Origin: Candidatus Saccharicenans sp.
GTDB lineage: Bacteria; Acidobacteriota; Aminicenantia; Aminicenantales; Saccharicenantaceae
Direction: 5' to 3'
Assembly: GCA_030017715.1 (NCBI GenBank)
Contig: JASEIU010000001.1
Location: forward strand, 1,032,276-1,096,275
Length of the DNA: 64,000 nucleotides
Both the position numbers and the translations under genes were made by a program. The notes beneath the pieces are model-generated. The model saw only the letters and a program-made list of their open reading frames with translations, was not told the origin of the DNA and did not search any database. Below are positions 9,152-15,400 of the stretch, in pieces; positions within the stretch are counted from its first letter, which is position 1, and every line of letters starts with the position of its first letter.

Positions 9152-9578
9152 TCTTTAACCCAGTCTTAGCCTGATTTTTGTTCTTGAAAAATAGCCACAG
9201 GTTCTTCTTATCCTGCCTGCGGTCTTTTATTCTGACCAGGGTGTAAACTCCTTTCAATTTCTTTCCCTGGAGGAGTATTTCTTTAATGTTTTGATCCCGG
9301 TGAAGCGGTTGGTAGTATCCGCTGTCCCAGATTTCAACCTGGCCGGCTCCATATTCGCCTTCGGGAATAGTCCCCTGAAATTTGGCATAGTCCAGAGGAT
9401 GGTCTTCCACCTCGACGGCCAGACGTTTGTCGGCGCTTTGAAGCGGAGGTTCTTTAGGCAGGGCCCAGCTCTTAAGGACTCCGTCCTCTTCCAGCCTGAG
9501 GTCATAGTGAAGTCGGGAGGCCAGATGTTTCTGGATCACATAAATTAGCCCCGGTTCTTCTTTTTTCTTTCGATTCAC
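9111..9578 (-). CDS. Stand-alone LigD-type DNA 3'-phosphoesterase
   Basis: The 155-residue protein matches the phosphoesterase (PE) module normally fused to ATP-dependent ligase D. It has IQKHLASRLHYDLRLE with the conserved H-x-D-L-R-L-E core, SWALPKEPP, the HPLDYAKFQGTIPEGEYG block with WDSGYY, and a final WLFFK. PE enzymes remove 3'-phosphate and 3'-terminal ribonucleotides at DNA ends during break repair. Free-standing versions occur in bacteria and archaea. No ligase, polymerase or Ku gene is adjacent. The lysine-rich tail (about 130-155) is coded across the overlap with the M28 gene. Confidence 0.9.
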   Translation of the reverse strand: MNRKKKEEPGLIYVIQKHLASRLHYDLRLEEDGVLKSWALPKEPPLQSADKRLAVEVEDHPLDYAKFQGTIPEGEYGAGQVEIWDSGYYQPLHRDQNIKEILLQGKKLKGVYTLVRIKDRRQDKKNLWLFFKNKNQAKTGLKNEKDSNQKRKQKT

Positions 9579-9610
9579 GGAAGCAGTCAGACTGATTTCC
9601 TTCTGGCGAT

Positions 9611-10693
9611 TTATCTATGAAGGAAGCAACGCTCGCAGTCAACCTCTCCTGGTTTGCGGGTTACCATCATTACCAGACCCAGTTCGTCGGCTCTGGCGAT
9701 GACTTCCTGGTCTTTGACCGAACCCAGCGGATATATTATGCCGACAATCCCGTTGGCGGCAGCCAGCTCAACCACATCGGGAAAGGGCATGAAGGCATCT
9801 GAAGCCATGACACAACCCAGAGGCCCGTATCCGCGCCGGGAGAGACGGATGGCGTCTTCGGCGGCATCGATGCGACTGCGCTGGCCGGAGCCGAGGCCGT
9901 GGATCTTATCTTCAGTGCCGATGACTATGGCGTTGGAGCGGGTAAAACAGGCCACTGTCCAGCACAGCAGGGCCGCCCGCAGCTGACGGTCATCCGGTTT
10001 TTTCTTTGAAACCACGTCGATAAAATCGGGAGAAACAATGCGTGAATTGAATCTTTTCTGAACGAGCAGGCCGCCGGCCACCCGTTTGATTTCCAGCCCG
10101 TTGTCAGAAGAAGGTCGGTCAAGAAAAGCCCCCATTTTCACCACCCGCAGGACTTTTCTCTCGGCTAAGACTCTCAGGGCTTCGGGGCTGAAATCGGGAG
10201 CATAAACCACTTCAATATTTCTCGGGCTCTCCACCAGCAGCCTGGCCAGGTCCTCCTCCACCCGGAAGTTAAAGACATCGACGCTGCCAAAATTTGACAG
10301 GGGGTCGGTCTGCCAGGCTTTCTGAAAGGCCTCCAGTCCGCTGGAGGCCAGAGCCACTCCGCTCGGCATTTCATGCTTGATAATCACGGCCACGGCCCGG
10401 TCTGGAAAGACCTCTGTTAATTTTCTGGCCAGTCGCTGGCCCAGGTCCATGTCACCGACGTTGATGTAACTCAGGCCTTTGGTGCCTTCCTGAAGCACTT
10501 CCATGGTGGCCATGTTGGGGCCCGAGGCTCCTTCTTCCTGATAGAAGGCTGCCGGGTAACCCGGATTTTCTCCATAACGCATGGAAATCTTTTTGGTGAA
10601 AAGAGTTTCTCCGACCTGCAGAGAAGACGGGAAATCCTCGCTGACCTTGGTCTGGTATTGAGTTCTGGCTGTTCTCTGGTCCTTTTTTTCCAT
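9611..10693 (-). CDS. AICAR transformylase, single-domain (PurH C-terminal half)
   Basis: At 360 residues it covers only the AICAR formyltransferase part of PurH. Recognisable blocks are the MRYGENPGYPAAFY start, IIKHEMPSGVA with the catalytic Lys-His pair, GGLLVQKRFN, the TRSNAIVIG segment, SDAFMPFPDVVE and YPLGSVKDQEVI. The usual N-terminal IMP cyclohydrolase domain is absent. It would convert AICAR to FAICAR with 10-formyl-THF. It lies one base after the PurO-type IMP cyclohydrolase gene, which supplies the missing final step. The first 35 residues look like a short extension rather than part of the fold. Confidence 0.9.
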   Translation of the reverse strand: MEKKDQRTARTQYQTKVSEDFPSSLQVGETLFTKKISMRYGENPGYPAAFYQEEGASGPNMATMEVLQEGTKGLSYINVGDMDLGQRLARKLTEVFPDRAVAVIIKHEMPSGVALASSGLEAFQKAWQTDPLSNFGSVDVFNFRVEEDLARLLVESPRNIEVVYAPDFSPEALRVLAERKVLRVVKMGAFLDRPSSDNGLEIKRVAGGLLVQKRFNSRIVSPDFIDVVSKKKPDDRQLRAALLCWTVACFTRSNAIVIGTEDKIHGLGSGQRSRIDAAEDAIRLSRRGYGPLGCVMASDAFMPFPDVVELAAANGIVGIIYPLGSVKDQEVIARADELGLVMMVTRKPGEVDCERCFLHR

Positions 10694-10694
10694 C

Positions 10695-11432
10695 CTAATA
10701 TCCTCTATGTCTGTTTATTATTTTAATCTCCTGGATCTGGCCATCGTGAATAGAGGCTCGCAGACAGGCCAGGGCCACCCGGAAATCGGGTTTGCCGGAG
10801 CCCGGGGCCAGGGAGTTGAAAACAGCCTCAGCCACTTCCTCCGCGCTGCGTCCCGACATCTCCAGGAAGATCGGCTCGCCGAAGAATGAGGGCAACGGGT
10901 CAACGTTAATGCCCATGTAGGTCATAACCAGCCAGCCTTTGCCGGGAATAAGAGGCAGTTCGAAATAATTCCTGATAACCGAGCCGAATTCTCCCCTCCT
11001 GATAACGCTCAGGGCCAGGTTAAAGCCGCCACCAAAAGCCAGGCTGATCCTGGGTGTAAAATTGGGTTCGTCGGGTTCGTATTTCCAGTCATTGAGCGCT
11101 CTGACCAGAGCCAGCAGAGGCTGACGAACTGCTTCCAGCTGCCCCATGATGTCGGAGGTGTGCTTGCCGTTGGAGACGACAATGCCTGAGGTCGAATACA
11201 TAATGGCCGGATAAATCAGGAGCTCCGGCTTGCCGGTAAGTATGACCTGGGGGTCAGTCGGTTCCACCCAGACCCCGTTTTCCTTCTTCACCAGACGCCT
11301 GGCCTGGCTGGCCGGTGAACGGCCGGTTAGTCCATAGACCATACAGACTTCGTCAGCTTCCTTAAGCTGGCCGGCGATGATGAACCTGCCTGGATATTCC
11401 AGTCCGCTTAGATAAGTTGTTTGTTTGTCCAT
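10695..11432 (-). CDS. purO: IMP cyclohydrolase, PurO type
   Basis: The 245-residue protein resembles the archaeal-type IMP cyclohydrolase family: YPGRFIIAG near the start, VYGLTGRSPASQ, YPAIMY followed by VVSNGKHTSDI, FTPRISLAFGGG, and a C-terminal half containing WLVMTYMG. It would close FAICAR to IMP, the last purine step, replacing the N-terminal domain of bacterial PurH. It is transcribed directly ahead of the single-domain AICAR transformylase with a one-base gap. I see no strong Shine-Dalgarno sequence before the ATG. It is the last core gene before the AT-rich island. Confidence 0.85.
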   Translation of the reverse strand: MDKQTTYLSGLEYPGRFIIAGQLKEADEVCMVYGLTGRSPASQARRLVKKENGVWVEPTDPQVILTGKPELLIYPAIMYSTSGIVVSNGKHTSDIMGQLEAVRQPLLALVRALNDWKYEPDEPNFTPRISLAFGGGFNLALSVIRRGEFGSVIRNYFELPLIPGKGWLVMTYMGINVDPLPSFFGEPIFLEMSGRSAEEVAEAVFNSLAPGSGKPDFRVALACLRASIHDGQIQEIKIINRHRGY

Positions 11433-11483
11433 GATTGTTACTTGTTAAATATCACACCACTGGCCGATAGTCAATAAAGACCT

Positions 11484-11510
11484 TCTTTCAGGCACAGACA
11501 TGGTATCCAG
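11484..11510. repeat. Left copy of 27-bp imperfect direct repeat flanking the island
   Basis: The copy reads TCTTTCAGG, three variable bases, then AGACATGGTATCCAG. The right copy at 18789-18815 is in the same orientation and matches 24 of 27 positions, with the three mismatches together. The ACATGGTATCC core also forms the terminal inverted repeat of the IS remnant near 18.8-19.8 kb. The site is therefore either an integrase attachment site or a leftover IS end. Confidence 0.6.
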
Positions 11511-11527
11511 ATTAACCAAAATACAAA

Positions 11528-11576
11528 GTACTTTTTAATAAAAGTACAGGAAGTTAATCGTAAAAGATTAACTTCC
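11528..11576. repeat. Two adjacent perfect hairpins
   Basis: GTACTTTT and AAAAGTAC (11528-11535, 11540-11547) pair around a 4-base loop. Directly after, GGAAGTTAATC and GATTAACTTCC (11549-11559, 11566-11576) pair over 11 bp around a 6-base loop. Neither is followed by a clear T-run of terminator type. They may end transcription entering or leaving the island, or be part of a mobile-element end. Confidence 0.5.
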
Positions 11577-11632
11577 CGCTACTGTCACTTTCATTTTAGT
11601 GTATTTTATGGTTTTTAATTAAAAAACTTGAA

Positions 11633-11706
11633 AGCCAACGTTCCGGGGATTTGCGAACTGCGAAGCATTCTGGCTAACGAAGTGAGCTGCAGAGCCCGTG
11701 TTGGGT
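11633..11706. repeat. attC-like 74-bp imperfect palindrome
   Basis: The outer boxes are AGCCAAC (11633-11639) and GTTGGGT (11700-11706). The second fits the integron core GTTRRRY exactly and the first fits RYYYAAC with one mismatch. Inside, CGGG (11644-11647) pairs with CCCG (11695-11698) and TTTGC (11650-11654) pairs with GCAGA (11689-11693), separated by unpaired bases as in R/L-box attC hairpins. It sits 27 bases past the stop of the zinc-ribbon gene at 11733, the usual place for an attC. No integron integrase is present, so the call is tentative. Confidence 0.35.
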
Positions 11707-11732
11707 GATGCGGCTGCGGCATTCTTACTTAT

Positions 11733-12407
11733 TTAACCAAGTTTTGTTCCGCACTCACCGCAGAACCTGGCTCCCGCCGGATTTTTTGCTCCGCATTTTG
11801 GGCAGGCTATTAATCCCAGGGGCGCACCGCAGTTGGTGCAGAATTTGCCCTCACCGGCAGGTTGGCCGCACTGTGGACAGATTGTCTGCTTACTTTCGAT
11901 TTCTCCAGTAAATATCTGGGTGCCCGCGGCCTTCTCTTTTATATCCGCCACCATTTTCTCCGCCTTGGCAGCTGCAACCTCAACGCTCAAGCGGGGTGCA
12001 CATTCAACGCACAATCCTTCTTGTTCATTCCAGTCGTTCTCGCAGACCCATTTCTTACATCTCGGGCAGCGGTGAAAATGTCCCTTGGCTTCATTCTGGG
12101 CAAGTTCAAATGCGGCTTCGTGTTCTTTATGCCATTCAGGAGTCATCCCTCGAAATCTTTCTGATATCGCATCTGTGCCTCTTTCGAGGGCCCATGCTGT
12201 ACCAGACTTTCCAGCCAGAGAGGCGCCAAGGGAAATTGCCTTCCCCAGACCGCGAAAAAGACCAGCTTTTTTGTGCGCTTTTGACTCTATAAATCTCGTT
12301 TTGTAGCCCTCTCTGCAAATGTCGCAGTAAAAGGTAAACTGGAATCCAGCCTCGGTACTATTGTCTGCAAAGTTGTCACTAAAACCTATCAATTTGCCTT
12401 CTCCCAT
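11733..12407 (-). CDS. Zinc-ribbon protein of unknown function (224 aa)
   Basis: Residues 1-40 hold a conserved-looking start ending in FYCDICREGYKTRF with a lone C28/C31 pair. A glycine-rich helical stretch (45-75) follows, then a ribbon of C114/C117 with C133/C136, a coiled segment (140-165), and a C-terminal double zinc ribbon (C177/C180 with C190/C193, C202/C205 with C216/C219). I recall similar uncharacterised zinc-ribbon proteins in Actinobacteria and Chloroflexota, but could not check. No signal peptide or catalytic motif is visible. It is the last of three consecutive zinc-ribbon genes; the start lies 18 bases after the previous stop, with a purine-rich tract before the ATG. Confidence 0.75.
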   Translation of the reverse strand: MGEGKLIGFSDNFADNSTEAGFQFTFYCDICREGYKTRFIESKAHKKAGLFRGLGKAISLGASLAGKSGTAWALERGTDAISERFRGMTPEWHKEHEAAFELAQNEAKGHFHRCPRCKKWVCENDWNEQEGLCVECAPRLSVEVAAAKAEKMVADIKEKAAGTQIFTGEIESKQTICPQCGQPAGEGKFCTNCGAPLGLIACPKCGAKNPAGARFCGECGTKLG

Positions 12408-12425
12408 TTTAATCGCCTCCTTTTT

Positions 12426-12755
12426 TTATATTAGTGGCGTACCGCATTTTATACATTTCTCGCCTGTTGGTGGTTGCTCGATTTTGCACTTCGGGTTTGG
12501 ACAGACAATCACCAACCGAGCACCACAGTGCTCACAGTAATCCGCGAAGAATGCAGTCTTCCTGCATTTTGGACAGGCGACTTCTAAGGCTAGTCCGCAA
12601 TTACTGCATTTCTTCCATTCATTAAAGATCGGGGTTCTACACCTGGGACATCTTAAAGGTCCCAGCGGATTTACCTTACCGCATAATGGACAGACATTTG
12701 AATCTGGTGGAATTAGTTTGTCGCAGTAGCGACAAGGGTGTTTATATCCTGGCAT
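12426..12755 (-). CDS. Small protein made of four zinc ribbons (109 aa)
   Basis: The start MPGYKHPCRYC is chosen because a strong AAAGGAGGT lies six bases upstream; the longer open frame overlaps the preceding gene. The protein is almost entirely metal-binding pairs: C8/C11 with C22/C25, C36/C39 with C50/C53, C61/C64 with C74/C77, and C85/C90 (a CxxxxC variant) with C101/C104. Such arrays serve as scaffolds or nucleic-acid or protein adaptors, and no enzymatic role is evident. It begins two bases after the stop of the 298-residue zinc-ribbon gene, so the two are very likely co-translated. Confidence 0.8.
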   Translation of the reverse strand: MPGYKHPCRYCDKLIPPDSNVCPLCGKVNPLGPLRCPRCRTPIFNEWKKCSNCGLALEVACPKCRKTAFFADYCEHCGARLVIVCPNPKCKIEQPPTGEKCIKCGTPLI

Positions 12756-12757
12756 AT

Positions 12758-13654
12758 TTACCTCCTTTTGCCTTTCCTTGGGGCGCCGCACTCGGGACAA
12801 AATTTATGATCCGGCCTGAGGACCGTTCCACAGCTGGAACATTTAGTCTCTTCTGGGATTTTAGTTCCGCATTGAGGACAAAATTTTACGTTCACTGTTG
12901 CAGCGCCACAATTCGGGCAGACCTGAGAGGCGAAGGTTTGCATCTGATGAACATAACCAGCTCCAATTTTCTGCGATAGTGCCATTGCCTTTGTCAAAAG
13001 TTCCATCTTTTTTCGCTGGTATTCATCAGCGGGGATTTTTCCTTCGTAATGAAGTTTTTCCAGTTCATCGAGTTCATCTTGAATGCTTTCTGCTTCCTCC
13101 ATTATCGGAGCATAGGCTGCGGTCAGTACGCTTTCCAGAGCGTCGGTTGGAGATCGCTTTTTCGGCTTCTCTTCTGGTAGTGATAGTTCTGCAGAGAAAT
13201 TCAAACTCTGAACAATCTTTTGCGCCAACGGGACAGAAAGCACATCTGACTTTCCCTGTAAGCGAACAAGAAATCTGTCCCGCACATAGAGAATCCTAAC
13301 ATCTTGCGTTTTCATTAACGGTCCCTGCGATTGGCTTATACTGAAAAACTTCTTCCCATCAAGTTCAACTACTTCCCGCTTTTTTTCCATTCCAACTGCG
13401 CTCATCTGTGCTTCAAAAGGGTCGGGCTCCATCTGGCGGTCAATGTCATCGAGCGCATCCGAGTTTCTCTCCTTGTCTTCAATGAACAACTCAATCAGCG
13501 GCCTGACTCGTCCGCTCGGAAGCAAATCATTTTCTTTGCCTAATTTGACGGATACGCCGTCTTCGCTCTCCTCAACAACCAGCCCGACAAAACCTTCGGG
13601 CCATTGCTGGGGAAGGAGTTTGAGCATTTCTTTTGCTGGGTATTTGTCTGACAT
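12758..13654 (-). CDS. Protein with C-terminal double zinc ribbon (298 aa)
   Basis: Residues 1-155 form an alpha/beta domain I do not recognise, ending in a KIVQSLNF helix of the kind that closes small beta-sheet domains of PsbP/Mog1 type; that is a weak resemblance only. A charged helical, coiled-coil-prone region runs from about 165 to 235. The C-terminus is a double zinc ribbon: C246/C249 with C259/C262, and C272/C275 with C286/C289. There is no signal peptide. TTAGGAGGTAAT precedes the ATG. It is the first gene of the three-gene zinc-ribbon set and probably a partner of the two that follow. Confidence 0.75.
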   Translation of the reverse strand: MSDKYPAKEMLKLLPQQWPEGFVGLVVEESEDGVSVKLGKENDLLPSGRVRPLIELFIEDKERNSDALDDIDRQMEPDPFEAQMSAVGMEKKREVVELDGKKFFSISQSQGPLMKTQDVRILYVRDRFLVRLQGKSDVLSVPLAQKIVQSLNFSAELSLPEEKPKKRSPTDALESVLTAAYAPIMEEAESIQDELDELEKLHYEGKIPADEYQRKKMELLTKAMALSQKIGAGYVHQMQTFASQVCPNCGAATVNVKFCPQCGTKIPEETKCSSCGTVLRPDHKFCPECGAPRKGKRR

Positions 13655-13799
13655 AATTACCTCCTAATGAAGGCATAGTGTCAGTATTAACATTTGCCTG
13701 TTTATAATTTGGTCCTTTGCCCATTCTTCAATCCGTGCCATCCTAATTAAGATCAAGCACACACCTTTTAGATACGGTCCTACAGCTCCCCACTAAATA

Positions 13800-14267
13800 T
13801 CAATTACCTTTTTTTAATTCTTCCACTCGCTTTTCAAATCGCTTGAGTATCTCTTCCCATTGTTTGCTATATTTTTCCGGCTCGGTTGATACTTTTTTCG
13901 TCCATTCGGCCGCCCAGGCTTCATATCTTTCCGCTAATTGCTCACTAGTCATACCGAATTTTTTCTCAAGTTTTTCTATCTCTTCCGCCATGATTTTTGA
14001 ACCTTTTATCGGGTCTTTTACATATTTTTCGGCTACAAGATAGTTCTGAATATAGGTAAGGTGTGCCCAGTATTCAATAACCTCATCATCAATTAATGCC
14101 TTTACTGGTTGTGTTTTTTTCTGTTCTGTTTTAGCAGGAACCTGTTCCTCAGCTTTTTTTGCTTCAGCTGGTGCCTTTTCTTCGGTCCTTTGCTTGCAAC
14201 CAATCAGCAGAGTCAACCCGATTACCAGAAAAATAAGCATTAGTTTTAATGTTTTTCTTGCCATCAT
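13800..14267 (-). CDS. Putative lipoprotein with helical charged domain (155 aa)
   Basis: The N-terminus has a basic start, a hydrophobic stretch and a lipobox ending LLIGC (about residue 24), so export and lipid anchoring are likely. A Lys/Glu/Ala-rich low-complexity linker (27-55) precedes a helical domain (58-155) rich in Trp, Glu and Lys. AAGGAGA lies nine bases upstream of the first ATG. I do not recognise a family. Gaps of about 145 bases on each side suggest its own transcription unit within the island. Confidence 0.7.
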   Translation of the reverse strand: MMARKTLKLMLIFLVIGLTLLIGCKQRTEEKAPAEAKKAEEQVPAKTEQKKTQPVKALIDDEVIEYWAHLTYIQNYLVAEKYVKDPIKGSKIMAEEIEKLEKKFGMTSEQLAERYEAWAAEWTKKVSTEPEKYSKQWEEILKRFEKRVEELKKGN

Positions 14268-14318
14268 TGGATATAATCTCCTTTTATGTTTTACTCCTTT
14301 CTTTGCCGTCGTTTCTAC

Positions 14319-14410
14319 TAACAGTTATCGGTGCTTGTGAAGTTGGCATAAGTCAATTTTGGCGAACGAGATTAGCCGCAAAGCCAGTATTAAGCGAAAC
14401 GATGGCGTTG
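14319..14410. repeat. Long nested hairpin next to the 3' end of the 284-aa exported protein gene
   Basis: Nested pairs are TAAC/GTTG (14319-14322, 14407-14410), ATCG/CGAT (14327-14330, 14400-14403), GCTT/AAGC (14333-14336, 14392-14395) and TTGGC/GCCAG (14343-14347, 14383-14387), separated by short unpaired stretches. The layout resembles the hairpin at 11633-11706, including its position just past a stop codon, but the outer boxes fit the attC consensus less well. No T-run follows. Confidence 0.35.
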
Positions 14411-14424
14411 ATTTTTTCTGTTGC

Positions 14425-15279
14425 TTACTTTGTTACCTCAATTACAAAGGCTCCTTCCCTCTTGGTTCCATCCTTGAAGTCAGCCTCAACTTTAATTGAG
14501 CTTGGCATTCCCTCCATTTGTCCAGGCTTGATAATATCAATCTTTGCCATATGACAACCTAAGGGTGTAATTTTTATTTCTGCACCTAAAGGCGGTGAAG
14601 GGAACATCTTCCAAACAATGTTGACATCCAAAGGAAGAGTAAATACTTCTCCCATTGTTGCCATATCACTACTCATGCCACGCAGAAAGACGATGATCGA
14701 TTCACCGACTTTCATCTTCTCGACATCCATCGCTTTGTCCTTTGTTGGGTCTTTAAGGAATACAAGCGAGAATATCTTTGGCATTTCCTTAACCTTCTGA
14801 GAAACTTGGACAGAGCTGCCGAAAGACTCACTATCGTATGATAGATGATTCGACAACTTTGCAACTGCTGCCTTCAGTGGTTTGGCCAGTTTGACTGTTG
14901 CTGTATGACTTCCGCTTGACTTAACCTCAAGACCATCGGTGCCGCTCCAGTGAACGATAGAATCTTCTGGGATAACAAAAGGTTTACCCTTTTCGTCCAA
15001 TCCGACAGCATAGACGGTGATGGTTTCATCAGGAAGTAACTGAATACAAGTTGATGGACTCGTTGCATTTGGATCGGTGGTGATGATCAGGTTGGTGAGC
15101 TTAGGTGCAGTTGCTTCCTTGGTCTGTGCGTTCAGTTCCAAACCGAAAAGCACAATTAGTGACATCAATGGAATTGATATCAGCCTTGCGATTGTTTGGT
15201 AACTGGTGTAACTCCTTTCTTGTTTTGTTAATGTTATTGCGTCAAGTGCCATCATTTTTACGGCAATTTTGATTTTCAT
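14425..15279 (-). CDS. Exported protein with Ig-like/beta-rich domain (284 aa)
   Basis: A hydrophobic segment around residues 32-50, ending LELNAQ, looks like a signal peptide cleaved after Ala, but it follows an unusually long 30-residue n-region. The true start may therefore be further in, where an AAAGGAG tract precedes the hydrophobic segment; no ATG or GTG sits at ideal spacing there, so the open-frame start is kept. The mature part (52-284) is beta-rich, with VYAVGLDEKGKPFVI and HWSGTDGLEV stretches of the kind found in bacterial Ig-like domains. The family is unknown. It may act in the periplasm or at the surface alongside the neighbouring lipoprotein. Confidence 0.65.
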   Translation of the reverse strand: MKIKIAVKMMALDAITLTKQERSYTSYQTIARLISIPLMSLIVLFGLELNAQTKEATAPKLTNLIITTDPNATSPSTCIQLLPDETITVYAVGLDEKGKPFVIPEDSIVHWSGTDGLEVKSSGSHTATVKLAKPLKAAVAKLSNHLSYDSESFGSSVQVSQKVKEMPKIFSLVFLKDPTKDKAMDVEKMKVGESIIVFLRGMSSDMATMGEVFTLPLDVNIVWKMFPSPPLGAEIKITPLGCHMAKIDIIKPGQMEGMPSSIKVEADFKDGTKREGAFVIEVTK

Positions 15280-15295
15280 GGTTTCCCCCCTTCTT

Positions 15296-15397
15296 TTATT
15301 TTTCGGGTGGTGTTATTAAATAGTTTTCTTCCCAATCAAATCCAGCAAGTCCACCCCACCCATAATGAACAGCTGAACCTGATTGGTCTCCTATCAT
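15296..15397 (-). CDS. Possible small protein, 33 aa
   Basis: An ATG three bases after the stop of the 444-residue gene opens a 33-codon frame. The product contains HYGWGGLAGFDWEEN, rich in Gly and Trp. An AAAGGAGGT inside the end of the upstream gene lies about 11 bases before the ATG, a little far but usable. It fills the gap between two island genes on the same strand. No family is recognised. It could be a real short coupled peptide or chance. Confidence 0.35.
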   Translation of the reverse strand: MIGDQSGSAVHYGWGGLAGFDWEENYLITPPEK

Positions 15398-15400
15398 TTT

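Larger units (their letters stand above)
11433..11732. other. Intergenic left edge of the accessory island
   Basis: About 300 bases without a coding region. Base composition shifts to AT-rich here. The stretch holds, in order, one copy of a 27-bp direct repeat, two adjacent perfect hairpins, and a 74-bp attC-like palindrome next to the 3' end of the first zinc-ribbon gene. Each is listed separately. It marks the junction between the purine genes and the island. Confidence 0.6.
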
